The notes under the pieces were generated by a model. It saw only the letters and a program-made list of their open reading frames with translations, made no database searches and was not told the DNA's origin. A program made the position numbers and the translations under genes. From Anoplolepis gracilipes (Eukaryota > Arthropoda > Insecta > Hymenoptera > Formicidae), in contig NC_132974.1 in NCBI RefSeq assembly GCF_047496725.1, forward strand, positions 5,525,501 through 5,589,500: a DNA stretch of 64,000 nucleotides. Direction: 5' to 3'. Of this stretch, positions 24,151 through 36,756 are shown in pieces; position 1 is the stretch's first letter; every line of letters begins with the position of its first letter.

Positions 24151-24620
24151 TATATAATCTCGAGCTTCATTCAGCGCTGCGAAAGACAGACACGATAATG
24201 TAGCGCGTACGACGTATTAGCTCTGTTATCCTCATTGGCGGTATCAGGGCAGCTCTTTGGGGAAGGAGGAAGAGAATCTTCCTCGATGGTAACGGAGGTG
24301 GTTGGCAGTGATGGAACGACGACGGGCAAGTAGGACGACGGCGGGAGTACGACTTTGAGCACGGTGTCAAATCGAGGGGGAAGACTCCGATGCGGGGTAC
24401 TCGGGGGTGTGGGTGAAAAGGTCGGGTGAATGCCTGTTTGCCCGGGGTCGTCCAACCCCCGGCCTGTCGTCGCACGATAAAGGGCGCGCGGGGGCCAACC
24501 CCCTTTTCTTGTTCGTGACAGTTCGTCTTATACGCGGAGAACCTTTTCGCTTCCCGATTTTCCACGTCCCGTGCCATGTCGCGAAACGTTGACAACTCGA
24601 CTCGGCTTGACATCGAACGT
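24151..24620. other. GC-rich island with G-runs and C-run hairpins
   Basis: The plus strand has G-runs at 24376-24380, 24394-24397, 24403-24407, 24411-24413 and 24424-24426, compatible with a G-quadruplex. Hairpins follow: CCGGGG/CCCCGG (24442-24462) and GGGGG-CCAA-CCCCC (24490-24503). The minus frame 24167-24613 (148 codons, Pro/Arg/Ser-rich) overlaps plus frame 24407-24592 and matches no family. Confidence 0.5.
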
Positions 24621-25130
24621 TTGGGCGCTCGCTTTCGGGATTATTAGTAGCGTAAGATTAATCGCGACAATATTATTTTATTATGCGGTAACACGCGCAC
24701 GCTAAGACTTCATTTTCTGCCACAAATTTATTTTCGTGTATTCGTGTATTTCTTGCGGCTCCTATTCTATTTTTGTGGATTCTTCTTTCGCTATTAATGA
24801 TGATTGTGAATGATAATAAATCAAGCACATTATCAGCAACATATAAAATATCTATTTACAGACTTCGCTGTAGCAAATCACTATTATAAAATTAAAGTAA
24901 TTATTAATTAAATATCGTATTAATTTCATTTGTGAGAATTCATCTCTCGCGCGTTGCTCCATTTATTCAAAGATTATAATTATCCTATTTAATCCTACGA
25001 TTGATTTCAAATAAATGGCACATTTGGTATAAATCCATGCTGGTTTCATAAATATAGTGAAACGCACGTTCATGCGTTAGTCGCGCACGCGATATTAGTT
25101 TTGTTGATCCTATGATCTCGGTTATACATC
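24621..25130. other. Mostly AT-rich DNA, no gene
   Basis: Short open stretches only, with TAATT-type cores and no repeat of note. Confidence 0.6.
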
Positions 25131-25562
25131 GTAAATATTACGAAGCATTAAGCTCTCGGAGCTATTACGCCCCGTGATTTAAGTGCTGCGTATCCATTTA
25201 CAGTGTCGGATAACCCCTCTCTTTCGCGGTTAGCGAACCGCGCCGGCAAAAACGCATAGTCGCGACCAACTAGCCGAGCGTATTAATTCCGTAATTAGGT
25301 TAAATCACCTGCCGCGTCAATGTAATTACTCACAGCGGCGCAATATTGTGGTCGCGCGGCATTTCATTCAATTCCATTAGCGCTAACAAGTACAACCGTT
25401 GTACGCTCTTCCAAAGTCTGTCGACTCTCCGGGTGACGTTAATGCATCTCGTCGGTAACCGCCGGCAGCGTTAGAGGAATTAATTAACAGCCAGCTCAAA
25501 CGAACCTTCGCCAAACACTCGGAAGTAGCGGCGTTACTTCCCGCTCGCTGTAATCGCGCGCA

Positions 25563-25564
<2 letters not shown>
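25131..25564. promoter_or_regulatory. Possible conserved regulatory element
   Basis: Even-composition, CpG-rich, non-repetitive block. It contains a palindrome CGCGGTT-AGCG-AACCGCG at 25225-25242, AATTCCGTAATTAGG and TGTAATTACTC homeodomain-type cores, and a CACCTG E-box. A similar texture resumes past the (CT)n tract to about 25960. A minus frame at 25383-25682 reads through the CT tract as poly-Arg/Glu and is an artefact. Confidence 0.25.
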
Positions 25565-25623
<59 letters not shown>

Positions 25624-25634
25624 TTCTCTTCCTC
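25565..25634. repeat. (TC)n microsatellite, 51 bp pure plus CT-rich tail
   Basis: Pure TC from 25565 to 25615, then imperfect TTCTC units. Confidence 0.97.
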
Positions 25635-27144
25635 TTTTACGCGCGTGCAGATGTGCGTACGTATACACTCGTGTTTGCTCACTTATATCTACCTACGAAC
25701 GTGCGCACTCACGCCTTTCTGCGGCTCAATTACGAGCCTTAATAAAGATTGCGAAATCAGTTAGCGCGATCCGCTCGTGATTAAAAGCAAACGTTGCCGA
25801 CGTGATGTGCTACCGTTTGGTGGCGATTCGCCGTCCATTTCACTTTTATCGCCCACTTTCTTTTAACATCATCCGGAGACTCTACGGTTCTCTCGGTCAC
25901 CGCGGACCATTAATCTCGCCCGTGAGATTATCGGCAAATGCAATCCACCTTTTAAAACATGGACGATTAACTTAATGAATATTGCATAATCCGTTGACAC
26001 AAAGTATTCAATATAATAGATATCACTTTCCCCTTTCGTTTGTTATGTGCAAATATATTTGCGATATTAAATTGGATTAATGAAAGAAAATTTGCGAAAG
26101 TATGTTTTAAATAAGTTTAATATTTGACATTTTTCAACTTCAAAATTTTATATTTTTTACAACTAGTTAATTTTTAACTATGGATCTTTCGATACTTAAA
26201 TTACAGATTAAAATAATTATAGATAATTATACCTTCGTATTAAAATCAAATTAAAACGGTTCAAACTGTATAACAAATAATGTTTGGCATGCGTTTGTTC
26301 ACAAAACAATGACTAATATGTTTGTATTGCTATCATTGCGTAATAAATTCGCTGAATATTTCATTAGTTAGAATGTTAATATATTTTAAGCACAAATAAA
26401 ATATAGTTATATAACAAAAACAAGGATATTTTGTGAATTTTAATCCTGTAAATAACAATTAGTTGGACTTAATCTGTCGTATGCCAGCGTTCTTCTCATT
26501 AATTAAATAGCTTCTTTTGTGTATTCATGTACATGTATGTTACGTGTGTTATTCCATTGTGTGTTATTTGTCTGAAATCCATTTTCATTAAAATATATAT
26601 TATCTCATCAACGTAGAGGCAAGTAAAAGCGAGAAATATAATAACCGCGTAGTACAGCATCATCAAATGTCATATCGATGAGATGTTTAATTAATGAAGT
26701 CTGGCATTTGACATTTTCCATTTTATCGTGTTGTGACGTAGTGTCAGGACAAAGTTGGTGAAAGTAAATCGATAATGACCGAGCGTACCAAGCCCTAATG
26801 GATGGGTCCTTCGTAACGTAAGTCGGAACCTTCGTAGCATAAGATGACGCGATGTCGTGCTTAGATAAGCGAACGTTAATGAGAACGCTTCTTAAGTGGT
26901 CCTATAGTCATAGGATTCTTGGTATCCCGAAAGAGCAGGCTCGAGATGGGCAAATCTTCCGGTTCGATGCACGCGATAATTACATCGACGGGGATATTCG
27001 ACAGGTTGCGATTTTAATTATCATGGCCGATAAGGTTTGGCAAAGAGAAACGTTTTCGCGCAATTGAGTGTAAAAATTAAAATTCTTGGAAAAAGTTTCT
27101 CTTCTGAGCAATGTTTAATTTCTTTTCAAGGCGATAAGAATAGA
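25635..27144. other. Island tail, then AT-rich DNA
   Basis: CpG-rich to about 25960, then AT-rich. A 15-bp direct repeat (CCTTCGTAACGTAAG, then CCTTCGTAGCATAAG) lies at 26808-26822 and 26829-26843. Plus frames at 26852-27067 and 27037-27309 overlap or read through the poly-T run and have no recognisable domain. Confidence 0.5.
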
Positions 27145-27167
27145 TTTTTTTTTTTTTTTTTTTTTTT
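27145..27167. repeat. Poly-T run, 23 T
   Basis: Homopolymer of 23 T. A mononucleotide slippage site, or the poly-A tail of a minus-strand retrocopy, although no recognisable retrocopy lies beside it. Confidence 0.95.
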
Positions 27168-28417
27168 ACGTGATATCGTAGAAAGTTGCGATCAAGTAAA
27201 TAATCTGTCGGGGAAACACATGTCACGCTCTAAGAGCTACATAACAGGCAAGCAAACAAATCCGCGCTACATATCATTGATCCGATTAAATATTTGCCGA
27301 CGGCTTTGAAGATTGATAGGATCGTGCGAAAACGGCAATCTCTCAATCCGATTCGAAGGTGGCGAGAATTATCCCCTCGAGAGCCACTCTGAGGCGAGTC
27401 ATTCTCCGTGAAATTTGAGGCGCGCCCCTACCTTTTGAAGGATCTGACGTCGAGCTTCTCCACCGTAATCTCATCTTTCGATGGATACTCCAACGTGATT
27501 TATTTGGATTAAACTATACCCCAACCCCCGGATCTGACGTTTACCCACGTACTTCCGTCGTTATTAAAGATCAGCGTGAAATTTTCCTCCGACCGACTTC
27601 ACGACCTTTACAGCCGTAGTTCGCCTATCGGAAATTCGCGTTCTTCAGAGACGGCAGAAGGAATTCGTGCGAGAAAAGAGGAAGAAGAAGAGAAGAATTG
27701 AGGGAGAGGAAAGGCGGGAGAAATGTTACAGAAATTAAATTACGTTCCTGAGATAAATTCGAGCCAGGAGGGATAAAAAGACGGAGCTTGTTTGTCAAAC
27801 ATGCGGTGGCAATGGCTCTCGCTGTGTCTCGTCCTGCTGCTTCTCAAGGCCGTTTAATGTATTTTTCCGTTTGTAATGCATGCGTTGGCGCTCGCATTTT
27901 CGAGAACGCAAAAACTCGTGATTTTACGGAGGCGCGAAGGAGGCAAATATCTGGGTCTCGTCCTCAAGTGGGCGAAAAGGTCGAAACGTGGTAAAAGGGC
28001 TAATGAAAATTCATGAAGGCTCGCTGCGGCCGCGCGTTATCGTAAAATATTCCGTGTTACAAATTACGTTGTGTCTACTTTATCTAACTGGCGAAATAGT
28101 AGTGAACTCGGTCGGAACGTATTCCAACTGTATGTAGGTGTGTGATATGCTTTGCGAGATTGTTTGCAATGAGTCAAGTTTGCCCTTGTACGGAGTAGAA
28201 CTTGAGATATTTCAAGCAGCAAGCTCTTGACATCAATTCGATATTTCTTGAAACCTGAAAAAACATTTTGTTTCGCTGTTGTTTCTTATAATTGTTGTTT
28301 TTAAATTTATAGATTTCAATAAAAATTGAAGAAACTTTATTTTTTACGATTATTTAAAAAATTAATTAGTTTTTATTTTATATTTTGATTATAATTAATT
28401 AAAATAAGAAAAAAGAA
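27168..28417. other. CpG-rich region, then AT-rich DNA
   Basis: Roughly 27300-28060 is GC-rich with an unrecognised 68-codon plus frame at 27788-27994. A purine-rich segment lies at about 27670-27730. After 28250 the DNA is AT-rich. No gene. Confidence 0.5.

Positions 28418-28464
<47 letters not shown>
28418..28464. repeat. (GA)n microsatellite
   Basis: GA dinucleotides, pure from 28429, with an impure AAAGA leader. Confidence 0.96.
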
Positions 28465-28467
<3 letters not shown>

Positions 28468-28790
28468 AAGGAGAATATATATGTAAGTAAAGTTTTCATA
28501 TAAAAATAAAATAATTATAAATACGTATATATAGTGCGAAGTTATTATCATAACTATAATAAGTATAAAAAGAATTACTTAGAATATATATATTTGAGTA
28601 TTTATGTAAAATAATATGTACTCTCTTTACCCGCATAATATATATTTTATGATATTACCGTCGAATATTAATGCGTTTCAATTAAATTCCGCAAATATCG
28701 TAGTAACGTTTACACTGCCGTTCGCTTAATTATTTATTAGCCAATGAGTTTGATAGCGCACGCATAATGACACCTATAAACATTAAAGAA
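28465..28790. other. AT-rich DNA, no gene
   Basis: AT-rich with short TATA runs, then a more even-composition patch leading to the hairpin at 28791. Confidence 0.55.
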
Positions 28791-28831
28791 TATACAGCCA
28801 AGAGGGGGCTGTATAATTATAGGCTGTATTG
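28791..28831. repeat. Hairpin with a third motif copy
   Basis: TATACAGCC (28791-28799) pairs exactly with GGCTGTATA (28807-28815) over a 7-nt loop. A third near-copy, GGCTGTATT, starts at 28822. The flanks (about 28740-28980) are non-repetitive and of even composition. Alternative pairing of the first arm with either right-hand copy is possible. Confidence 0.75.
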
Positions 28832-30208
28832 AGCCAGGCGATATTCAAGCAAACAATGGCGAGAGACAATTCAAGATATTTGACCGAATTAGGGTCGAAG
28901 GAAGATGTCATCGCAGGAACAATAATGACAAGCATTAGTTTTCGCGGTTAAGAGCTCTAGCGAGCAGCCAAATATAGTCCGTATAAATAAATTATTTTTG
29001 CCTTAATATGTTTGGACACGCTGATAGGTGAAGTAGTTAAAGAGGGGTCAAAGTAGCACACGCGAAGGGTTCCGTGTTATCGTTCCTTCCATTGTCCAAA
29101 TTTAATTTATTTTCATACCATGTTTCCTATTTCAATGTTATTTTCCGTTAACAAATAGGTTGCCAAATTATGTGTTTGATATCCCAAATGATATGTTTAA
29201 TAATTTATAAAATTGCTGCAAAATTTCAAGTTGCTGAAAAAACTTTAACATGTATTATTTTAGTACATTTTAAGTATCAAAAATATTTATTGTATCAAAA
29301 GATATTATTTTACCAATTATTGTATTAAAAATGCTTATTTATCTATAATCATCAATGTACGCCTCATTAATATTAAGACAATAATGATAAAATGTTCTTA
29401 GTTTGTCCTCAGTACTTTGAAGCGACATTCGGTAATGTTGGGACTGCTCGTGTAGCTATTTCATAATTTCTCGCGAAACAAAGATAGTCGCGTGACGATT
29501 TGACGCCTCTATATCCGTTTTGGTATGATGGCTCGTCTGTATTACAGAGATTTCTCTGTAGAGCAACGATCCTCTTCCCCGTAGATGCATTAGCACACAA
29601 TGGACATTACACGTTGCTAGCTCGCTATTCGCAGCGAGCGGCTACTATCGTCCCTTTTCCATATCTTTTCAGTCGACTAAAACGATGACTCGCCACTTTG
29701 TATTCGTGGAATGGGCGCCAATCATCACCACCCCTTCGAACCCTCGGCGCCGAAACGCGTAAGAAACGAGGGCGCCCCGAAGAAAAATGTCCTTACCTTC
29801 CGATACAAGTACGTCGACCTCAACGGTGCGTGAGAAGGCAAAGAATACGTGCGTACGAGCAAAGTCGTAAATCAAATTGTCTGTAGAAGTATGCCGACCT
29901 ATCTTTATTCAGGTCGTATTCGCAAGTAAAGTAAATCAGGATAACATTAAAATATACTCTTCGATGCGAAAAGCAATGATTAGAAAATCGCTAGAAAGAT
30001 TAGAGAGATTAGAGAGAGATATTTAATATCTCACAAAATTACAATTATATTGAATAAAAAATTATATAGAATTAAAATTCTACAACTATATGTGTCTCTC
30101 ATCGATTTATATATCGATATATCTACCTATCTTTCCACTAAAATTTAATATTTATTAATAAATAAAAATTAAATTTCTAGATTTTCATGATCTCTCTATA
30201 TTCTATCT
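28832..30208. other. Non-coding DNA with an island at 29.4-29.9 kb
   Basis: The island has open frames on both strands (29409-29600 and 29669-29875 minus; 29500-29688 and 29698-29886 plus). A weak minus-strand exon candidate (29880 down to 29797) is discussed under findings. A 9-bp unit TAGAGAGAT repeats about three times near 29992-30020. Confidence 0.5.
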
Positions 30209-30233
30209 TAATAATAATAATAATAATAATAAT
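30209..30233. repeat. (TAA)8 microsatellite
   Basis: TAA trinucleotides over 25 bp. Confidence 0.95.
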
Positions 30234-32880
30234 ATCATGTACTAATGTGTACTCTTTTGTATGCAACAATTTAAAATTTTCCAATATCAATCACAATCGT
30301 GTCTACCGAAATGGCACAGATAGGTATTGTCCATTGGTAGGCTATCCATTATGAGATGATTAAACGTAGTATACACTCAAGTGTTTATTTGTACTGTGTA
30401 CAAGTCCCACGAGTCCTCATCCATATATAAGTGCGCACTCACGCACATTTTGTATGCGAACACATTACAATTCGCTTCTCTGGTCTCTCAACAATGATTG
30501 TAACTAAGCACTGGCGCGAATAATTTGTAGATAAGTACTCGCCGATGGCTAGTTATCCTATCGTTATAAATTTCAGTCATAAATTTATAACCAAACTGAT
30601 TATGGCGTTGACTGCATGATAAACACGAATGCAATATGAATAAAATGTCTCTTGAATTTAATTAACATTAATATTCATCTTTATGCATACATGTAGCTAA
30701 AAAAAATTATTTAATTTTACATATATTTTCTGTAAGAAAAAATTTGCCTAAAATATGTTTTTGTTATTGAAAATTTTCAAGATTCTTTAATTCCACAGTA
30801 AATAACCTAATATATCTTATACTGATTTTAATTTAAAAGTAATGCATATACAAGAGAACGTAATTTTTGGGACAACATCGCAAAGTCACAGTCAAACGGA
30901 TTATCACACGCTTTGATGTCGATATGAGTTTTTCCGGCGTTTTAAAAAATGCGAAAGTATAGAGTCATTATTCTCGCCTATCGCGATGCGTTTAAACGTC
31001 ATATGCTGATGCGTCTCGATGAAAATAAGCCTATTTCTCGATCGCATTTCATGTTCGACGGATTTCTCTTCGATAGATAAAAAGAGAGAGAGAAAGAGAA
31101 TGGATCAATTTTGCTGGTAAACGGAGCGATGGCCAATTCAACGAGAGGATTTGATGAGTAATCGTCCGAATAGCCTATGGCGGTTTAAACACAATTCGAC
31201 CATGCCGGTTTTCCTCTCCCGATCTTCTATTTCCTCGATGTTCGAGAGCTGCGATGACGATCGCACGAGAGAAGGAGGTTCCAATTGGTGATGGCAATGA
31301 TATTTTCACGCGAGAGATAACGAATACCTGATACCAAGCGCGAAAATTTTTGTTTACAAAATTTTAAGAAAGAGGTATATTTACGTAAAAATAAGTATAT
31401 ATATATAACATATATTACTTTTACAAAATTCTTACCTTACAATTTCTTTCACAATATTTATCTTATCAGAGATAATTGTGGTCTATAAATTGGCATACTA
31501 ATATCAATATTTACGTAATATTAAGTACTCTATCGAATTTTCACAAAATTTGTGATAATGTTCCAGAGCAGACGTTGATATCTTTCAAATTGTATCCATA
31601 TATTTAATTCGTTTAAACTAATTGCAATTAAGTTTGATAAAGAGCTATACCGCTATTTTTGCGATTGCACTTATGTGCACATTTGTGGAGCGAATCAGGC
31701 GACAGAAAATCGAGACGCCTGAAATTGGAGCATCAAAGCGGATACATTAGTTCGAGCGGAAACGAAACAACGACCGAGAGCGGAAAATATATCGAGGAGG
31801 AAATCGAAAGGGGAGAATATCCCGGTTAGGTGACGTTTCACTCTGTAATTCACTTCGGTGAAGGTGTCTATATCTCATCGGGAAACCACGCGCGACATCG
31901 AAAAACGAAGGTTCGGAAAATGTATACGACCATACACTGTTGCACACTGTGCAACAAATTCGATCAGCGAGATGTGATAATGCGTGACGTGAACTGTGAA
32001 ACACATAAAAATTAATCAAAAATTATGAAAATTAAATCTTCCTCAGCTGCTTATTGCAAAATGTAGTCATGCGGGTTTTCGCGAAATTTGCAATGTTTTT
32101 ATTTGCATATAAAAGACACTAATATCTATTTCTGCATTTCTGCAGCGTGTATAATTGAAAACGTGAGATCACAAAGTTTTTTCTGTTGGTATAATAGTTG
32201 ACAAACTATATAAAAGTTATTTCATAAAGTAAAAAAGACAATGCCAGAGCGGAATAACTAAGATAGTGGAAATTCCAAATATTATTTTTCAACTTTAAAT
32301 ACCACATTTAATATATATATATATGTATATGTATATCGAATAATTAGAAAATAATATATTTGTTAACTAAAAAATAAATTTGAAAAAAATCGAAAAACCA
32401 TTACTCTGATGTACATATAACTTGTGAGAGGGATAGAGCTATTTTTAATTCGAAACTGGGTTACTCAAACAGTTTCTCAGCCGAGAACATGTTTCTGTAT
32501 TATGTACATCCTTATAGGTTTCAGCGGAATAGATATTTACGAAAATGCTATACATACATTATTCGTGAAATAGTTTATAAAAATTGAAAGATCTAAATAT
32601 ATGTCATAGTTTAACAATAAAGAAAGTTTTTTTTATTTGATTTTCGTTTTAATTATTATTACGTTCTATATTCTTGATTGCTTCGACAGTAAAACAATTT
32701 TATATGATTTAAATGTTTCAATTAATATGTAAGCAAATATCAATTTATATCCACTGACTAAAATTAATATTTCACTTACATATTTTGTATAATAATAAAG
32801 TAATTATAACACAAATCTGAATGTAAATTTATTATATTTAATTATATATTAAATAATATATATTAAATAATACATTAAAA
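30234..32880. other. Mostly AT-rich DNA, no gene
   Basis: TATATAAG at 30424-30431 resembles a TATA box, but no clear initiator follows. An island at about 30880-31330 and another at 31680-32000 carry overlapping frames (31747-32019 minus, 31830-32015 plus), both unrecognised. A perfect 8-bp stem with a 3-nt loop (TGTTGCAC/GTGCAACA) lies at 31938-31956. From 32000 the DNA is AT-rich. Confidence 0.5.
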
Positions 32881-33252
32881 TAGAATTTAACCAAAGGAAA
32901 TATTGCATTAAATATAAAATAGCTCTGCTTGTCATGTCTTTTAACAAGTATGACATATATTTATGATTTATAAGGAAAATTGCTTAATTTAAGCTAATAA
33001 GGAGTAATAATTTATAATTGTCGTGAATATAATCCTATCTTTTAAAAATACATATCTTTAGAATTAAAAAAGAAATATTAAATTAAATATAAAATAGCTC
33101 TGCTTGTCGCAACGTGTCTTTAAAAAAGTATAGTATATATTTATGATTCATGAGGAAAATTGCTTTCAATAATGAACGGAGTAATAATAATCTATAATTA
33201 TGGATATAAATGGATATGAATATTATTTTTAAAAATAAATCTCTTCAGAATT
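32881..33252 (+). repeat. Head-to-tail tandem duplication, ~175-187-bp units
   Basis: Unit 1 (about 32881-33058) and unit 2 (about 33059-33245) begin at TAGAATT and share, in order, AAATATAAAATAGCTCTGCT, TATATTTATGATT, AGGAAAATTGCTT, GGAGTAATAAT and a TTTTAAAAATA block near the end. A third AGAATT follows at 33247-33252. The offset at the best-conserved block is 175 bp. No frame is conserved between units. Confidence 0.88.
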
Positions 33253-34695
33253 GTCTTCTGAACATCTTTTATTTCAAAGAAATGTGTTCTCGATGCGAAG
33301 AAGAACGTTCGTTTTCTGATATCAGTGTAAACATCAGGAAATCTTGTATTGCCACGCGTATCCGTGAAAGCACGGAAAGCCTCTTTTGATCTGCGGGAAA
33401 AGAATCTCTCCGTTAAAAATAAACGCAAGAAGCAAGAGGAAGCTCTTCACCTAAGCTTCACGTCCGCTGTAGAACGACGCCATAGAGCGTCGAAACTTAA
33501 TGAATAAAGTAAGAAAAGCAGAAGCAGAAATCGTAGTGTACAATCGCGATTGGAAATCGAGGTTGATTTTAAAATAATAATTCATCTTTTATTCGACATT
33601 AGCTGCTGTTACAAAATAGAATATACATATATATATATGTAGAAAATATATCTCCATTGTATCGATTGTGAAAGCAAAACGAAACGATATAAAGGATATT
33701 AAAAGTTTCATTTCTAATGCAAAAAAAAATTTAGTCAAAAATATTTTTATTATAATTATGTATAATGCTTAATATATTATTTTGATATTTCTATTTATTA
33801 TTTAAATGTCTATAATGTTGGAAAAATCGCATAATAGCACATCCCATTAACTTCGTGGCTACAAATAAAATACAAAGTCTATAGAAGAGAAAAAATCGTG
33901 ATTTATAGATTGTGTTTATATATGTATATCAAAATCTGTATAAATGGCCAAGTTTACTTTATAATAAAAAATATTCTTGATGAGATTTTTTTCGAACAAA
34001 TTATACCAGTTACTTTCGCGCTCTATCGATGGAATTCGCAGAATCCGTCAACATAACTCTCATTGAAGTGGGCGCCATCGATCAAACTTGGTCAAGTAGC
34101 TGCCAATCGAGTCGAACCTTCTCGAGTGCGTAACTCTATTGGTGGCTAAACGACATTTATCTTCTTTTACGACAGAAAACATTTCGACATTATCGCCCGT
34201 CGTCGCATACATGCCATTATTGTCTAAAGATAGTTTTAGAATAAATTTTGGAATAATAAACTTTACAGTTAGTTATATTAGTTATTTAGAAACTCGATAA
34301 AATATTATGTAAAATTAACAAACTGTAATATAATAACTAATCAACAGATTTATATATGTTTATATTATAATAGTAAGAAAATATTTGTCTTTTTCTGTGT
34401 CGATTCTATCGATTTTTTTAGTTTTTATAGGAAGATTAGAAATGAAATTCTGAATTATATAGTTTTAAGTTTTTACAATATTCATCTAAATACACAATTG
34501 TCAGTTTTAAACACTAAATTTCATTAGATCTGTAAAGAAATAAATAAAAGGGAACAATAGTTTCTTGAAATTTCTATACATGAAAAACTTGAGAGATGTA
34601 TAGATTAGCATCATTCGTGTGTAAGCACACGAAAAGAAAGAACAACAAAGTTTGTTTAATTTGATCTAAATGGATTTAATTAAACATATAATTCA
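33253..34695. other. AT-rich DNA with small GC patches
   Basis: Patches at about 33290-33500 and 34010-34210. The minus frame 33198-33428 starts inside one patch and runs into the duplication, without a domain. A short self-complementary CATATATATATATG lies near 33626. No gene. Confidence 0.55.
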
Positions 34696-34879
34696 GACAA
34701 ATAATTCAGTAAAATGATAAAATTGACGATTTAAATTAATTAACATTTTTACTAATAAAACATTTTCTATATAATATATATATATTCCTTAAAACTTCAA
34801 ATTAAAAGAAAATGTTTTGTTAGTAAAAATGTTAATTAATTTAAATCGTCAATTTTATCATTTTACTGAATTATTTGTC
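34696..34879. repeat. Near-perfect foldback: 73-bp inverted arms
   Basis: The left arm 34696-34768 and right arm 34807-34879 are reverse complements over all 73 positions except one. T34756 faces G819 of the right arm (34819), a G-U wobble in a plus-strand transcript. The 38-bp spacer is AT-rich. The outer ends are GACAAATAATTC and its complement, and the dinucleotide CA lies just outside each arm position (34694-34695 and 34880-34881). No open frame is present. It fits a young palindromic MITE-like element or a template-switch inversion. A transcript would form a long perfect dsRNA stem. Confidence 0.97.
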
Positions 34880-35701
34880 CAACTAAAAGTATTTATATGC
34901 TAAAATTCATCAGAATAAGAAAGAAGTGGGAAAGATTCTACGGAAGTAGTTTGAGAAGCACTGTTTCACAAACTTGGCGATCGCTGCAGCGAAAGAATCT
35001 CTAGGTCTGGATCAACGCACAGCGCATAACGAGAGCGCGCGAAGTGAGAGTCCGTGGGGGTCCGCGACTGTCGGGTTCGCCAGGAATAGAAACCCGCGCT
35101 TATATAGTCGGCGACTTAGTGGCGGATTCTGAGTCAGGCGCGAGGATTCCGTCTTGGAACTCGCGCTCGCGCCAACCCGTCGGTAGCTCTCCTTAGCGAG
35201 TTTCTTTCTTCTTCTGCGTTCGACGCTTTCGTTCACCCCGCTCGCGAAGCTTAAGCTGCGTTCAAAAGATTTGAAAGATTTCACTATTTAATATCTCTTC
35301 AAAATCCGGTAATATCAAAATAGCAAATTTAATTTACAATGGGACTGTGTTGTGTACTAAGAAACTATCATGTGTACAATAAGATACTATATATAAAATT
35401 ATTGTTGTTTCAATATAATTCTGTCATAATATAAACATATATATATATGTTAGGTAAATATATAATTTACATCTTCTTTAAGGAGATTTAAAAAGTACAT
35501 TGTGAAATATGATAGTCATATATGGTGAATAAGAAAAGTTAGATTTGAAAGATGTAAAAAGCGTGATTTCGCCAGCTCGTAAACGTGGGATCGCTAACTC
35601 TACTTGTGTAATGACCAACATTCAACAGCTGCATTTTGCGTTTATTTCGATGTCAGCTAGTGTAGCAAACGCTAAATAGCCAATAATATTAATAATCCAA
35701 C

Positions 35702-35702
<1 letters not shown>
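34880..35702. other. GC island at 35.0-35.27 kb, then AT-rich DNA
   Basis: The minus frame 35012-35284 (90 codons, Arg/Ser/Lys-rich) lies in the island and matches nothing recognised. A perfect 10-bp TA palindrome run is near 35439. No gene. Confidence 0.5.

Positions 35703-35739
<37 letters not shown>
35703..35739. repeat. (TTA)12 microsatellite
   Basis: TTA trinucleotides for 37 bp. Confidence 0.96.

Positions 35740-36756
<1,017 letters not shown>

Noticed and set aside
24167..24613. 148-codon minus-strand open frame
   Set aside because: Pro/Arg/Ser-rich translation in GC-rich DNA, overlapped by a plus frame. No family resemblance.
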